NCBI GenBank assembly: GCA_004352715.1
Contig: SCFE01000020.1
Location: forward strand, 1,800,367 to 1,864,366
DNA from: Hofstenia miamia
Taxonomy: Eukaryota; Xenacoelomorpha; Acoela
Direction of reading: 5' to 3'
Length of the DNA stretch: 64,000 bases
In this document: piece by piece, positions 40,204-42,834 of the stretch
How positions within the stretch are numbered: position 1 is the first letter of the stretch
Layout of the letters: the number at the start of each line of letters is the position of its first letter
Position numbers and translations under genes: made by a program
Notes under the pieces: generated by a model
Database searches by the model: none
Told to the model about the DNA's origin: nothing
The model's input: the letters and a program-made list of their open reading frames with translations, nothing else

Positions 40204-41206
40204 TCTATATTATATTATGTAAAGCAAGAATGGTAGAAAGAGATAATGCGATCTTTATAAGTGTGGTCCACTTTAATTATATTTAAATTCATGAAAAAAA
40301 TTATTATTATAAAATAGTTTTGAAAATTGTATAATTAAAAAAAAATTCGATATGTTAACCAATATATTTAAATTTCCTTTTCTATTGACGAAACTTCATC
40401 CATCATAAAAATTAAATTCGTTGTTTTATAAATTATAATTCAGGATGTTTTATCAAATTGTCAAACACTAAAATGAATATTTATTGAAATGACTAGAAGT
40501 CTTAAAACTTACTAAGTAAACAATATATTATCTAATTAGCAGCTAAGTTCGGAAAAAGTTTCTTAATAGACTTAGCTAGTCCACAATGCACTTCCTATTG
40601 CTTGAAGACTAGTCGAAAAAAACACAGAATTAGGTACAATTCTTTGACTAATAAATTTCTAATAAAAAGATATTTAGGTACCAAAATCTTTGGGAACACA
40701 CTGCAATAACATCTGCTAAAAACAGTGAGAAGAAAAACATGGAGTAATGGCAAAATTGGAACTAATACCAACTATTTTTAAATAATATTGAGACATTATA
40801 ATACAAAAAATATCATGCTTAGTTCAAGAACAAGCCGCAATGTGTACAAGCATAGAAAAGTTAAGAAAGTAATTGTTCTGCTGCTACGTATAGATTTTTT
40901 CATTTTTGTAAATGCCTGGCAATGTTGGAATATTTTCTCAATAAAGTCATTCACGACACGAATTCTAATTATTGCTTGAAAATTGCAGCACTAATTTCTT
41001 TTCAATTTTTGACTAGCCTCAGCTCTACTTAATAGCTGAATTGGTTTTGACTCTAAATGAAGTGAACTTACCTTCGCGTCTATAAGATATGTAAACACCC
41101 AGTAGAACACCGTGGATAAACTGCTGTGAAGGGTTTTCCCAAGTTATTTGTAATTGTGTAGCAGAAGCTGCAATGACACTGAGATTTATAGGCTTTCCTG
41201 ATGGTT
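2605..41206 (-). CDS. Receptor-type protein tyrosine phosphatase (Ptp99A/PTPRG-like), partial, 14 exons
   Basis: A single-pass membrane phosphatase of the R5/Ptp99A type. These receptors normally remove phosphate from tyrosines under control of an adhesion-like ectodomain. Visible order: at least three FN3 domains (exons at 41.1, 19.0, 17.0, 13.8, 10.0 and 8.5 kb), a transmembrane helix (6.6 kb), phosphatase domain D1 (5.3-2.8 kb) and the start of D2 (2.6-2.8 kb). All exon junctions are GT-AG and phase-compatible. D1 matches PTPRG/Ptp99A throughout (for example [28 protein letters not shown]). It deviates at catalytic positions: WPG instead of WPD, no NRY loop, and [10 protein letters not shown] as signature. 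The signal peptide, upstream ectodomain exons and most of D2 are not in the window or were not found. The D1 exons keep open frames and clean splice sites, so the gene looks maintained even if catalysis is weakened. Assigning the 41-kb exon is an inference. Confidence 0.85.
2884..3628. other. RPTP intron
   Basis: AT-rich intron with no recognisable element. Confidence 0.7.
3629..3764 (-). CDS. RPTP exon: D1 catalytic P-loop
   Basis: Acceptor TTTTAG, donor GTAAAT. Joined to the previous exon (…HC + AG|T) it gives [10 protein letters not shown], then [23 protein letters not shown] and VQTE. The nucleophile Cys and the C-x5-R arginine are present. The usual A of HCSAGVGRTG is G and the closing G is C. 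The TYIxID...VN..GF..H.R.QR pattern is typical of PTPRG/Ptp99A rather than LAR. Confidence 0.92.
3765..4213. other. RPTP intron
   Basis: AT-rich, nothing recognised. Confidence 0.7.
4214..4362 (-). CDS. RPTP exon: D1 WPD-loop region (WPG variant)
   Basis: Phase 0 to 2. It encodes [20 protein letters not shown], then [12 protein letters not shown] and SGPVIVHC. The family consensus is QYHYTxWPDHGVP. Here the catalytic general-acid Asp position is Gly (GGA), with an Asp one residue later. Splice sites are clean (acceptor TCTTTTAG, donor GTATAT). Confidence 0.92.
4458..4595 (-). CDS. RPTP exon: D1 central sheet
   Basis: 46 codons, phase 0 to 0. [10 protein letters not shown]... [19 protein letters not shown] aligns with RRKCDQYWP...[20 protein letters not shown] of PTPRG. 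Acceptor CTTTAG, donor GTTTGT. A plus-strand open frame overlapping this exon is a shadow. Confidence 0.92.
4883..5069 (-). CDS. RPTP exon: D1 substrate and QGP motifs
   Basis: Phase 2 to 0. Encodes [20 protein letters not shown], then [20 protein letters not shown] and [13 protein letters not shown], with ENGR at the donor (GTATGG). These are the family's DYINANYVDGY, QGP and DFWRMIWEQ motifs. Acceptor ...ACTTTTAG. Confidence 0.92.
5151..5349 (-). CDS. RPTP exon: D1 N-terminal helices, aberrant pTyr loop
   Basis: Phase 1 to 2. [20 protein letters not shown]...FKTEFDSI matches the helix that opens PTP domains. Where PTPs have KNRYxNILPYD(H/N)SR, this exon reads [17 protein letters not shown]: the Asn-Arg-Tyr that builds the phosphotyrosine loop is missing, while YDNKR is kept. 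Donor GTTAAA. Confidence 0.88.
5362..5410. repeat. (TA)n tracts in RPTP intron
   Basis: Two TA runs (5362-5376 and 5384-5410), beginning 13 bases upstream of the acceptor of the preceding-coordinate exon. They produce spurious tyrosine/isoleucine reading frames. Confidence 0.9.
5411..5804. other. RPTP intron, no feature
   Basis: AT-rich intron; nothing recognised. Confidence 0.6.
5805..5899 (-). CDS. RPTP exon: juxtamembrane segment
   Basis: Phase 2 to 1 (95 bases). Encodes [20 protein letters not shown], then [11 protein letters not shown], like the Tyr-rich juxtamembrane segment after the TM helix in this family. Acceptor TTTTTAG, donor GTAAGA. It is too short to be seen by simple ORF searches. 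Phase links the TM exon (…LWR) to the first D1 exon. Confidence 0.82.
5900..6550. other. RPTP intron
   Basis: AT-rich, no recognised feature. Confidence 0.6.
6551..6689 (-). CDS. RPTP exon: transmembrane helix
   Basis: Phase 1 to 2. An acidic stalk ([15 protein letters not shown]) is followed by [20 protein letters not shown] and AAVLWR, a clear single transmembrane helix with a stop-transfer Arg. Acceptor ATTTAG, donor GTATTC. Confidence 0.88.
6690..8417. other. RPTP intron (1.7 kb)
   Basis: AT-rich noncoding DNA; no element or exon recognised. Confidence 0.6.
8418..8524 (-). CDS. RPTP exon: second half of membrane-proximal FN3
   Basis: Phase 2 to 1, 107 bases. [20 protein letters not shown] then [11 protein letters not shown] gives strands F and G of an FN3 domain. 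The previous exon's CA plus this G makes Gln, so the join reads [13 protein letters not shown]. The last G joins the TM exon's GC to make Gly. Acceptor ATTTAG, donor GTATGT. Confidence 0.8.
8682..8935. mobile_element. Possible decayed hAT-like nonautonomous element
   Basis: Starts CAGTGGCGTAAGTAAGGGGG, a common hAT-type end. The right side ends in a decayed inverted match (…CATACTCGCCTTA). The target duplication is not clear (GAACGTAT against AAAGTATT). The interior is AT-rich with G-rich and C-rich ends and no coding sequence. Confidence 0.35.
8936..9962. other. RPTP intron
   Basis: AT-rich; nothing recognised. Confidence 0.6.
9963..10059 (-). CDS. RPTP exon: middle of membrane-proximal FN3
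   Basis: 97 bases, phase 1 to 2. Encodes [20 protein letters not shown], then [12 protein letters not shown]. The donor GTAAGT is strong. The acceptor is the second AG of CTACAGAG, chosen because it keeps the frame with the second of two donors in the exon before. The length from the FN3 tryptophan to the YEL strand fits the fold with no extra exon. Sequence support alone is modest; phase and position carry the call. Confidence 0.68.
10060..10684. other. RPTP intron
   Basis: AT-rich; nothing recognised. Confidence 0.6.
10685..10722. repeat. (TA)n tracts
   Basis: TA alternation at 10685-10711, with a shorter run after AAA. Confidence 0.9.
10779..10820. other. Assembly gap
   Basis: Run of N. 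Confidence 0.99.
10984..11015. repeat. (TA)n microsatellite
   Basis: About 32 bases of TA alternation in an RPTP intron. Confidence 0.95.
11016..11867. other. RPTP intron
   Basis: AT-rich; nothing recognised. Confidence 0.6.
11868..12655. repeat. Duplicated 385-bp segment across a one-base gap
   Basis: 11868-12254 and 12275-12655 are almost identical. The differences are a short AAATAAAG indel and one C/T change. They are separated by (TA)n at 12255-12273 and a single N at 12274. The second copy ends in another (TA)n (12656-12679). An identical small open frame occurs in both. Most simply these are two contig ends or haplotypes placed in series. Confidence 0.9.
12680..13685. other. RPTP intron with (TA)n at 13036-13069
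   Basis: AT-rich intron; the only feature is a 34-base TA microsatellite. Confidence 0.7.
13686..13889 (-). CDS. RPTP exon: end of one FN3, start of next
   Basis: 204 bases, phase 1 to 1. It starts with the F-G strands [20 protein letters not shown], then a linker and a new FN3 ([20 protein letters not shown], then [12 protein letters not shown]). The preceding exon's G plus AT makes Asp, so the join reads [14 protein letters not shown], a normal FN3 LxPYxxY motif. There are two overlapping donors, GAT|GTAA|GTAAGA; only the second keeps the frame into the next exon. Confidence 0.85.
13890..14853. other. RPTP intron
   Basis: AT-rich; nothing recognised. A minus-strand open frame at 13941-14180 has no family features. 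Confidence 0.6.
14854..14887. repeat. (TA)n at 3' side of Penelope-like element
   Basis: 34-base TA tract directly abutting the element's end. Confidence 0.95.
14888..16076 (-). pseudogene. Penelope-like retroelement, broken copy 1
   Basis: The minus strand carries, in order, an RT block ([20 protein letters not shown] at about 15954-15890, then NVDHII in place of YVDD), an RT thumb block ([20 protein letters not shown] near 15500) and a decayed GIY-YIG endonuclease ([19 protein letters not shown] near 15220-15160). Stops separate the blocks. The 3' end holds TTTCGAAAGGCGTC and a short stem, a much-decayed relative of the hammerhead seen in copy 4. (TA)n flanks both ends. Confidence 0.85.
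16077..16105. repeat. (TA)n at 5' side of Penelope-like copy 1
   Basis: 29-base TA tract; with 14854-14887 it brackets the element. Confidence 0.95.
16106..16463. other. RPTP intron, no feature
   Basis: AT-rich; nothing recognised. Confidence 0.6.
16464..16766. repeat. (TA)n plus duplicated flank around an 85-bp gap
   Basis: (TA)n 16464-16494, then TTGTTTCTAAAATCTGCGTG… to 16583. Next comes N 16584-16668, then (TA)n 16669-16685 and the same approximately 83 bases again (16683-16766). A duplicated contig end at a microsatellite gap is likely. Confidence 0.9.
16837..17025 (-). CDS. RPTP exon: first part of an FN3 domain
   Basis: 189 bases, phase 1 to 1. [20 protein letters not shown], then the [21 protein letters not shown] and ...SIWITHL give strands A-E of FN3, with the conserved Pro-Pro, Trp and GY.I.Y. 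Acceptor AATTAG, donor GTAACC. Confidence 0.9.
17026..17538. other. RPTP intron
   Basis: AT-rich; nothing recognised. Confidence 0.6.
17539..17566. repeat. (TA)n at left end of mariner-like element
   Basis: 28-base TA run; the transposon TIR starts directly after it. Confidence 0.95.
17567..18872 (-). pseudogene. Tc1/mariner-superfamily element with broken transposase
   Basis: Complete-length element. Imperfect TIRs GAGC(A)TTTCTAAAGTA.CC.TGAAT sit at both ends, each next to a (TA)n tract, as expected for TA-target insertion. The transposase starts [20 protein letters not shown] (18756) with a helix-turn-helix, then VVFSDEAYF (first catalytic Asp), [12 protein letters not shown] (second) and [18 protein letters not shown] (third, Glu). 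By my count 41 residues separate the second and third. A frameshift near 18560 and stops at 18335-18337 (probably from Trp) and 17957-17959 inactivate it. Confidence 0.88.
18873..18891. repeat. (TA)n at right end of mariner-like element
   Basis: 19 bases, lying between the transposon end and the donor of the RPTP exon at 18907. Confidence 0.95.
18907..19065 (-). CDS. RPTP exon: second half of an FN3 domain
   Basis: 159 bases, phase 1 to 1. [40 protein letters not shown] and [13 protein letters not shown] give strands E-G with the LxPxTxY and N..G.GP signatures. Acceptor TATTTAG, donor GTAAAT. Its missing first half fits the exon at 41072-41206 in phase and in strand spacing. Confidence 0.9.
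19066..20342. other. Start of the 22-kb RPTP intron
   Basis: AT-rich noncoding DNA; the only standout is the G-rich tract at 19386-19408. Confidence 0.6.
19386..19408 (+). other. Putative G-quadruplex motif
   Basis: Five GGG runs separated by exactly two bases each (AA, CA, CA, CT), a canonical G3N2 quadruplex pattern in a very AT-rich intron. Confidence 0.6.
20343..20553. other. Gap with duplicated flank inside (TA)n
   Basis: N at 20354-20498. TTAGGAAAAAAGAAAAGCGA is present on both sides (about 20321 and 20499), followed each time by (TA)n (20343-20353 and 20523-20553). A duplicated contig end is likely. Confidence 0.85.
20554..21032 (-). pseudogene. Penelope-like retroelement copy 2, 3' part, internally deleted
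   Basis: The GIY-YIG endonuclease reads [20 protein letters not shown] (20911-20850) and continues through [13 protein letters not shown] to 20660. Upstream of it, at 20958-21032, is a piece of RT that is the reverse complement of 21462-21540, joined directly to the endonuclease part, so the central segment is missing. The 3' end contains a mutated hammerhead (20569-20610) and then (TA)n. Confidence 0.85.
20569..20610 (-). ncRNA. Decayed hammerhead ribozyme (Penelope copy 2)
   Basis: Same layout as the intact motifs at 51.8 and 52.8 kb, but the core is CUGACAA instead of CUGACGA (conserved G lost). Helix II is mismatched (AAUC against GAUC) and helix I is imperfect. Probably inactive. Confidence 0.7.
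21033..21728 (+). pseudogene. Penelope-like reverse transcriptase fragment
   Basis: [18 protein letters not shown] (about 21035-21090) is followed by a frameshift. Then a 203-residue open frame from 21117 carries [20 protein letters not shown], the catalytic YVDDIFALF (about 21304-21330), FLDTQIS and the thumb [19 protein letters not shown]. It lies head to head with the minus-strand piece at 20554-21032. It lacks its 5' part and its endonuclease. Confidence 0.88.
21729..22003. other. Noncoding
   Basis: Nothing recognised. Confidence 0.5.
22004..22264. repeat. 260-bp direct repeat, copy A
   Basis: Starts GGAGGCGGCCAGGCGCAAGG and is nearly identical to 23731-23989, offset 1,727 bases. The GC-rich start is unusual here. 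No TG...CA ends, so LTR identity is unproven. Confidence 0.9.
22265..23730. other. 1.47-kb segment between direct repeats
   Basis: Contains a GC-richer patch at about 22560-22720 and a plus-strand open frame (22567-22836) with no recognised domain. It could be the interior of a small terminal-repeat element; no retroelement domain is seen. Confidence 0.4.
23731..23989. repeat. 260-bp direct repeat, copy B
   Basis: Partner of 22004-22264, differing by a few bases. Confidence 0.9.
23990..24634. other. Noncoding
   Basis: Nothing recognised. Confidence 0.5.
24635..24677. repeat. (TA)n microsatellite
   Basis: 43-base pure TA tract, one of the longest resolved here. Confidence 0.95.
24678..25064. 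other. Noncoding
   Basis: Nothing recognised. Confidence 0.5.
25065..25133. repeat. Two GC-rich hairpins
   Basis: Arms ACCGGTCGGG (25065-25074) and CCCGACCGGT (25090-25099) pair perfectly. ACCGGCT (25116-25122) and AGCCGGT (25127-25133) form a second hairpin with a 4-base loop. CCCGACC-type sequence often lies near hAT-like element ends; no partner end is visible because a gap follows. Confidence 0.75.
25191..25370. other. (TA)n and assembly gap
   Basis: TA run 25191-25237 leading into N 25238-25370. Confidence 0.95.
25371..25865. other. Noncoding upstream of the 25.9-kb ORF
   Basis: No TATA-type or other promoter signal can be claimed. Confidence 0.4.
25866..26489 (+). CDS. Unidentified secreted-type protein; frame resumes after stop as TM and tail
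   Basis: 207 codons without introns. An in-frame TAA precedes the ATG. The N-terminus ([20 protein letters not shown]) resembles a weak signal peptide. The ectodomain has many Cys and N-glycosylation sequons (NIS, NNS, NGS, NET) and beta-rich stretches ([40 protein letters not shown]) that could be an FN3-like or cytokine-receptor-like fold; this is only a guess. After one TAA (26487-26489) the same frame continues to 26630 with [18 protein letters not shown], a transmembrane helix, then a basic tail ([11 protein letters not shown]...TWESVM). So the parent protein was probably a type-I membrane protein. Either this copy carries a nonsense mutation or it makes a soluble form with occasional readthrough. 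Decayed relatives lie at 27.7 and 28.8 kb. Not identified by family. Confidence 0.55.
   Translation: MAYYILTLLFFHLENNVATCAVLPQLNSYTIVYYAAINSYNFFCNCKVTQKLIKPSSVTVSRPNAIDVNVVSFCDFENCVEFPQLNISIGQDDHLIRHLLGFYVTICKGRKYCAHFTIEVGNNSLRRNSFLIADLHMELEKNGSYIVSTLAEPSAFFGHSDNQKVKNQIKIIEPNETFTKETYKLFCNELKRVDVEISNYKIVLPLT
26490..26630 (+). CDS. In-frame TM helix and cytoplasmic tail after UAA
   Basis: 47 codons to TAA at 26628-26630, in the same frame as 25866-26489. It opens with about 18 hydrophobic residues and continues as a Lys/Arg-rich tail with stop-transfer character. The context ACT TAA ATC is not a known strong readthrough context. Confidence 0.5.
   Translation: MLILIVLFIFIVFIDIMILNKKNHKKKRQDNLKTDEGMSKTWESVM
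26631..27161. other. Noncoding; AAGATCTTG motif cluster
   Basis: 26670-26825 contains several degenerate copies of AAGATCTTG/CAAGATCTT-like sequence (for example GAAAGATCTTGGAAAG and TAAGATCTTGACAAAG). More occur near 27405-27440. Otherwise nothing. Confidence 0.5.
27162..27186. repeat. (TA)n microsatellite
   Basis: 25-base TA tract. Confidence 0.95.
27187..27724. other. Noncoding
   Basis: Only the second AAGATCTTG patch (about 27405-27440). Confidence 0.5.
27725..27935 (+). pseudogene. Decayed relative of the 25.9-kb ORF (N-terminal part)
   Basis: Nucleotide similarity to 25880-26050 in the same order: TTGGAAAATAACGTTGC, ACACAATCGTC, ACATAAATTCATACAAT and CTGCAAA.TG.CGCAGAA. Stops and frameshifts are present. 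Confidence 0.7.
27936..28839. other. Noncoding
   Basis: Nothing recognised. Confidence 0.5.
28840..28920 (+). pseudogene. Second decayed fragment related to the 25.9-kb ORF
   Basis: Resembles 26035-26115: CCAAA..CAATTGATGTAAATGTT then TTCTTTTTGTGATT.TTGAAAACTGC. The copy here reads GTTGATGTAAATGTTACTTC and ATTGAAAACTGCATGGAATT. It lies about 900 bases after the first fragment, so the two may be pieces of one copy split by an insertion. Confidence 0.6.
28921..29329. other. Noncoding
   Basis: Nothing certain; GGGTGTGGAACATACAAAG near 29132 could be a decayed transposon end matching GTCATACCCCTAAT near 30970, but the match is weak. Confidence 0.3.
29330..30790 (+). pseudogene. Decayed DNA-transposase-like gene (hAT-like)
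   Basis: Shifted frames give a collinear protein relic: [20 protein letters not shown] (near 29400), [20 protein letters not shown] (near 29865), [14 protein letters not shown] (near 29945), [14 protein letters not shown] (near 30062), [20 protein letters not shown] (near 30128), [15 protein letters not shown] (near 30195), WADI near 30568 and [20 protein letters not shown] (near 30638). QHH.LD, F.S..W and the C-terminal pattern recall a widespread family of hAT-like transposases in invertebrates, by memory only. Many stops; inactive. Minus-strand open frames here are shadows. Confidence 0.6.
30791..31344. other. Downstream of the channel gene
   Basis: AT-rich. It holds the 3' flank of the minus-strand channel gene; no clear polyadenylation signal chosen. 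Confidence 0.4.
31345..31611 (-). CDS. Channel exon: end of TM3-TM4 loop, TM4, stop (one-base frameshift)
   Basis: [20 protein letters not shown] … LKTVFDED runs in frame from acceptor TTTTAG. Then, after a T5 run (31479-31483), the true continuation [20 protein letters not shown] and [11 protein letters not shown] (TM4) lies in the next frame, ending [11 protein letters not shown] and TAA at 31347-31345. With six T's the frame would join. As written it stops early, before TM4. Confidence 0.85.
31345..36876 (-). CDS. Cys-loop ligand-gated anion channel subunit (GABA/glycine-receptor class), 3' half
   Basis: Four exons with GT-AG junctions and compatible phases encode the end of the ligand-binding domain, TM1-TM4 and the intracellular loop. 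Subunits of this class assemble as pentamers and gate chloride. The PAR motif before TM2 (SVPARAALG) predicts anion selectivity, and the TM2 2' residue is Ala, as in wild-type RDL. TM3 is followed by a long basic loop with a Cys-rich cluster (RSCKKCREK), then TM4. N-terminal exons (Cys-loop, signal peptide) were not found; the 1-kb gap at 37175-38174 could hide some. The TM4 exon needs one extra T to stay in frame. The whole visible gene sits, same strand, within the RPTP 22-kb intron. It is closest in style to invertebrate GABA-receptor-like subunits; the exact subtype is uncertain. Confidence 0.85.
31862..32202 (-). CDS. Channel exon: TM2-TM3 and cytoplasmic loop
   Basis: 341 bases, phase 1 to 0. 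[40 protein letters not shown] and [13 protein letters not shown] are unmistakable TM2-TM3 of an inhibitory Cys-loop receptor. The basic loop (RPTRRMLSS … [13 protein letters not shown]) follows. Acceptor TATTATAG, donor GTAAGA. Confidence 0.95.
32203..35273. other. Channel-gene intron (3.1 kb)
   Basis: AT-rich. Contains an (ATT)n run at 33554-33580 and a weak Penelope endonuclease-like fragment at 34165-34310. The rest is unrecognised. Confidence 0.6.
34165..34310 (+). pseudogene. Possible Penelope-like endonuclease fragment
   Basis: [20 protein letters not shown] then [18 protein letters not shown] resembles the VVYxIxC.CG..YIGxT...L..R..EH signature that opens GIY-YIG domains of such elements. 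Short and decayed. Confidence 0.4.
35274..35426 (-). CDS. Channel exon: TM1 and PAR motif
   Basis: 153 bases, phase 1 to 1. [40 protein letters not shown] and [11 protein letters not shown] give the end of the extracellular domain, TM1 and the start of TM2. Acceptor ATTTAG, donor GTAAGT. Confidence 0.95.
35427..36738. other. Channel-gene intron (1.3 kb)
   Basis: AT-rich; nothing recognised. Confidence 0.6.
36739..36876 (-). CDS. Channel exon: late ligand-binding domain
   Basis: 138 bases, phase 1 to 1. [20 protein letters not shown] … [18 protein letters not shown] matches the SYGYTxxDIxYxW … LTTGNxS stretch before TM1. NYT and NRS are N-glycosylation sequons. Acceptor ATTTAG, donor GTAACC. 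Confidence 0.9.
36877..37174. other. Noncoding before gap
   Basis: Nothing recognised. Confidence 0.5.
37175..38174. other. Assembly gap, exactly 1,000 N
   Basis: The round size suggests a gap of unknown true length. Channel exons and RPTP continuity across it cannot be verified. Confidence 0.99.
38175..38881. other. (TA)n and noncoding DNA
   Basis: (TA)n at 38175-38202. A minus-strand open frame (38207-38515) follows with no recognised domain; it may be transposon-derived. Confidence 0.5.
38882..39240. other. Gap within (TA)n
   Basis: TA run 38882-38903, N 38904-39231, TA 39232-39240. Confidence 0.95.
39241..40160 (-). pseudogene. Penelope-like retroelement copy 3, 3' part
   Basis: Minus strand: a linker block ([20 protein letters not shown] near 39830-39770), then [31 protein letters not shown] and a decayed GIY-YIG (…[20 protein letters not shown], to 39545). 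The 3' end near 39350-39300 contains GGACGA … ATCGAAAC, a decayed hammerhead-like core. (TA)n lies at both ends. Stops and frameshifts are present. Confidence 0.8.
40161..40198. repeat. (TA)n at 5' side of Penelope-like copy 3
   Basis: 38-base TA tract. Confidence 0.95.
40199..41071. other. Noncoding, right end of the 22-kb intron
   Basis: AT-rich; a plus-strand open frame at 40788-40979 has no recognised domain. Confidence 0.5.
41072..41206 (-). CDS. FN3 first-half exon, probably RPTP
   Basis: 135 bases, phase 1 to 1. [20 protein letters not shown], then [25 protein letters not shown] gives FN3 strands A-C with Pro, Trp, GVLLG and Y.I.YR. Acceptor GTTTTAG, donor GTAAGT. Joined to the exon at 18907-19065 it makes one FN3 of normal length (21 residues from the C strand to the LxP motif; the sister domain has 23). 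This makes it the preceding RPTP exon, unless the scaffold order is wrong. Confidence 0.75.
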
Positions 41207-41480
41207 CTAAAACATAGATGTTAAACATTTTACCTCTAGCAAGAGCTAATATTTGAAAATACATTCTATCTAACTAGTTTATTGTATATAGAAACACTTG
41301 CAAATTTGATTTATTTTTTAAACAACGTAAACAATCTTATCTTAAAATTTTGAAATAGCTAAGTGCTAAGGACCAAAATAAAAATTGAATATTTTGATAT
41401 TGCACAAGAAAGTCATTTTATTGTAGAAAGAGTTAAAAAACGCTCAATGCAATGCGTGACTAATAAAATGTACATTGAAG
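41207..41480. other. Noncoding upstream of FN3 exon
   Basis: Nothing recognised. Confidence 0.5.
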
Positions 41481-42350
41481 CAAGGGTAAAGGTGAGCAGA
41501 TCAATTTTTTTTATCCGTGACCCGACCCGGGCTTTCTAATAATTTAAATCAATTAGTCAAACAATATCAAACATTCAAAAGTTTGACATCTTAAATTGTT
41601 AGTTAAGTCCTGGCACTGCTCTTCCACTCCAATGACTATAAATTACCCGCGACTTGACCAGCACAGTTTTTGACCCAACCAAGTCGTTTCCCAAGATGCA
41701 TTGTACACCGTGGGTCAAGAGCTTGAGAACAGGATGGCAACCGTTTAAAATTTTTGTCCCAACACCCGACCTCAATCTTCTAACACTGATCGATTACCTG
41801 ACGCGATCAAGAAAGATTACTACAGGGTGTCCGTAATGTCTGGACACAGGAAAATTAACTATTTTTTAATGTAGGCTTTAAAATTATTCATATTTTTTGC
41901 ATCCATGCTTCAAGAAAGATTTAAATTTATAGTTATCAGTGACTATGGAGGCATATTTTAAAAATTTAATGTACTTTATCCGGAAAGAAGTTCACTTATT
42001 TAGATAGTGGCGAAATTATGAAATTTTATTGTGTCCAAACTTTATGGACACCCTGTAGTATAACGTGCAAAAAATTTTTCAACATAAATTGTATCAATAA
42101 AACCAATACAAAATCAAAAAATTCTACAAAAATAATTATGATCCATCAGTTTTTAAGAATTTCAAGATTCAAATCATTGACTTCATAAATTTTTCCGTAA
42201 TTCTGTTAGTGTTCTTCCACGTGATATGATTACAAATGTCGCACGCCTCAAACCGAACAGCTTAAGAGTTTGCCATAACCCGAACAAACCCGTCTAATTC
42301 TTGACCAAGCCCGCGAACTTTTAAAGTCGACCCGTTTTCCACCTTTCTTG
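41481..42350. mobile_element. hAT-like nonautonomous element with CCCGACC-rich ends (tentative)
   Basis: Imperfect inverted ends: CAAGGGTAAAGGTGAGCAGATC against CAAGAAAGGTGGAAAACGGG (reverse of the right end). Both subterminal regions are rich in GACCCGACCC-type sequence, unusual for the surroundings. No clean target duplication. It carries a second MITE inside. Confidence 0.45.
41823..42055. mobile_element. Tc1/mariner-type MITE nested in the previous element
   Basis: Inverted ends CAGGGTGTCC.TAA.GT.TGGACAC (about 25 bases, few mismatches) flanked by TA at 41821-41822 and 42056-42057. The end CAGGGTGTCCATAAAGTTTG is a common arthropod Tc1/mariner-type end. 233 bases, noncoding. Confidence 0.88.
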
Positions 42351-42685
42351 AGAACAGTCTATCAATTGTTTTGGTCATGGTTCCTCAAGCATTCCCAATG
42401 TCATTTTCATTATTAGATATCCACACCCACTTGAAATTAGTCAAAATATTAAGCACTATGTTCAAATGAATGTGAAAAGCAATCCCATAATAATGTAAAT
42501 TTAATGAATTTACAGTGCAAACAAAATTATTGAGTGCTTAACAGTGCCAAATTGATATTCTTGGACTGCAAGAATAAGACTTACTAGTATTCTAACCGCA
42601 TTTGATTACTCGAATAGCACCCATTTATTAGTGTATAATCACACATCTAAATATGAACGTTCATTGCTCTTTGATTATGTATCAA
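42351..42685. other. Noncoding
   Basis: Nothing recognised. Confidence 0.5.
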
Positions 42686-42720
<35 letters not shown>

Positions 42721-42834
42721 GTATATATATATATATATATATCTACATGTATACATATATATATATACATATATATACATGTATGTTTATATATATTTAT
42801 GTATATATATACAAATATATATATATATATACAT
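42686..42834. repeat. (CTAT)n followed by interrupted (TA)n
   Basis: A tetranucleotide CTAT run to 42720, then TA tracts broken by CA and GT. Open frames here are artefacts of the repeat. Confidence 0.95.
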
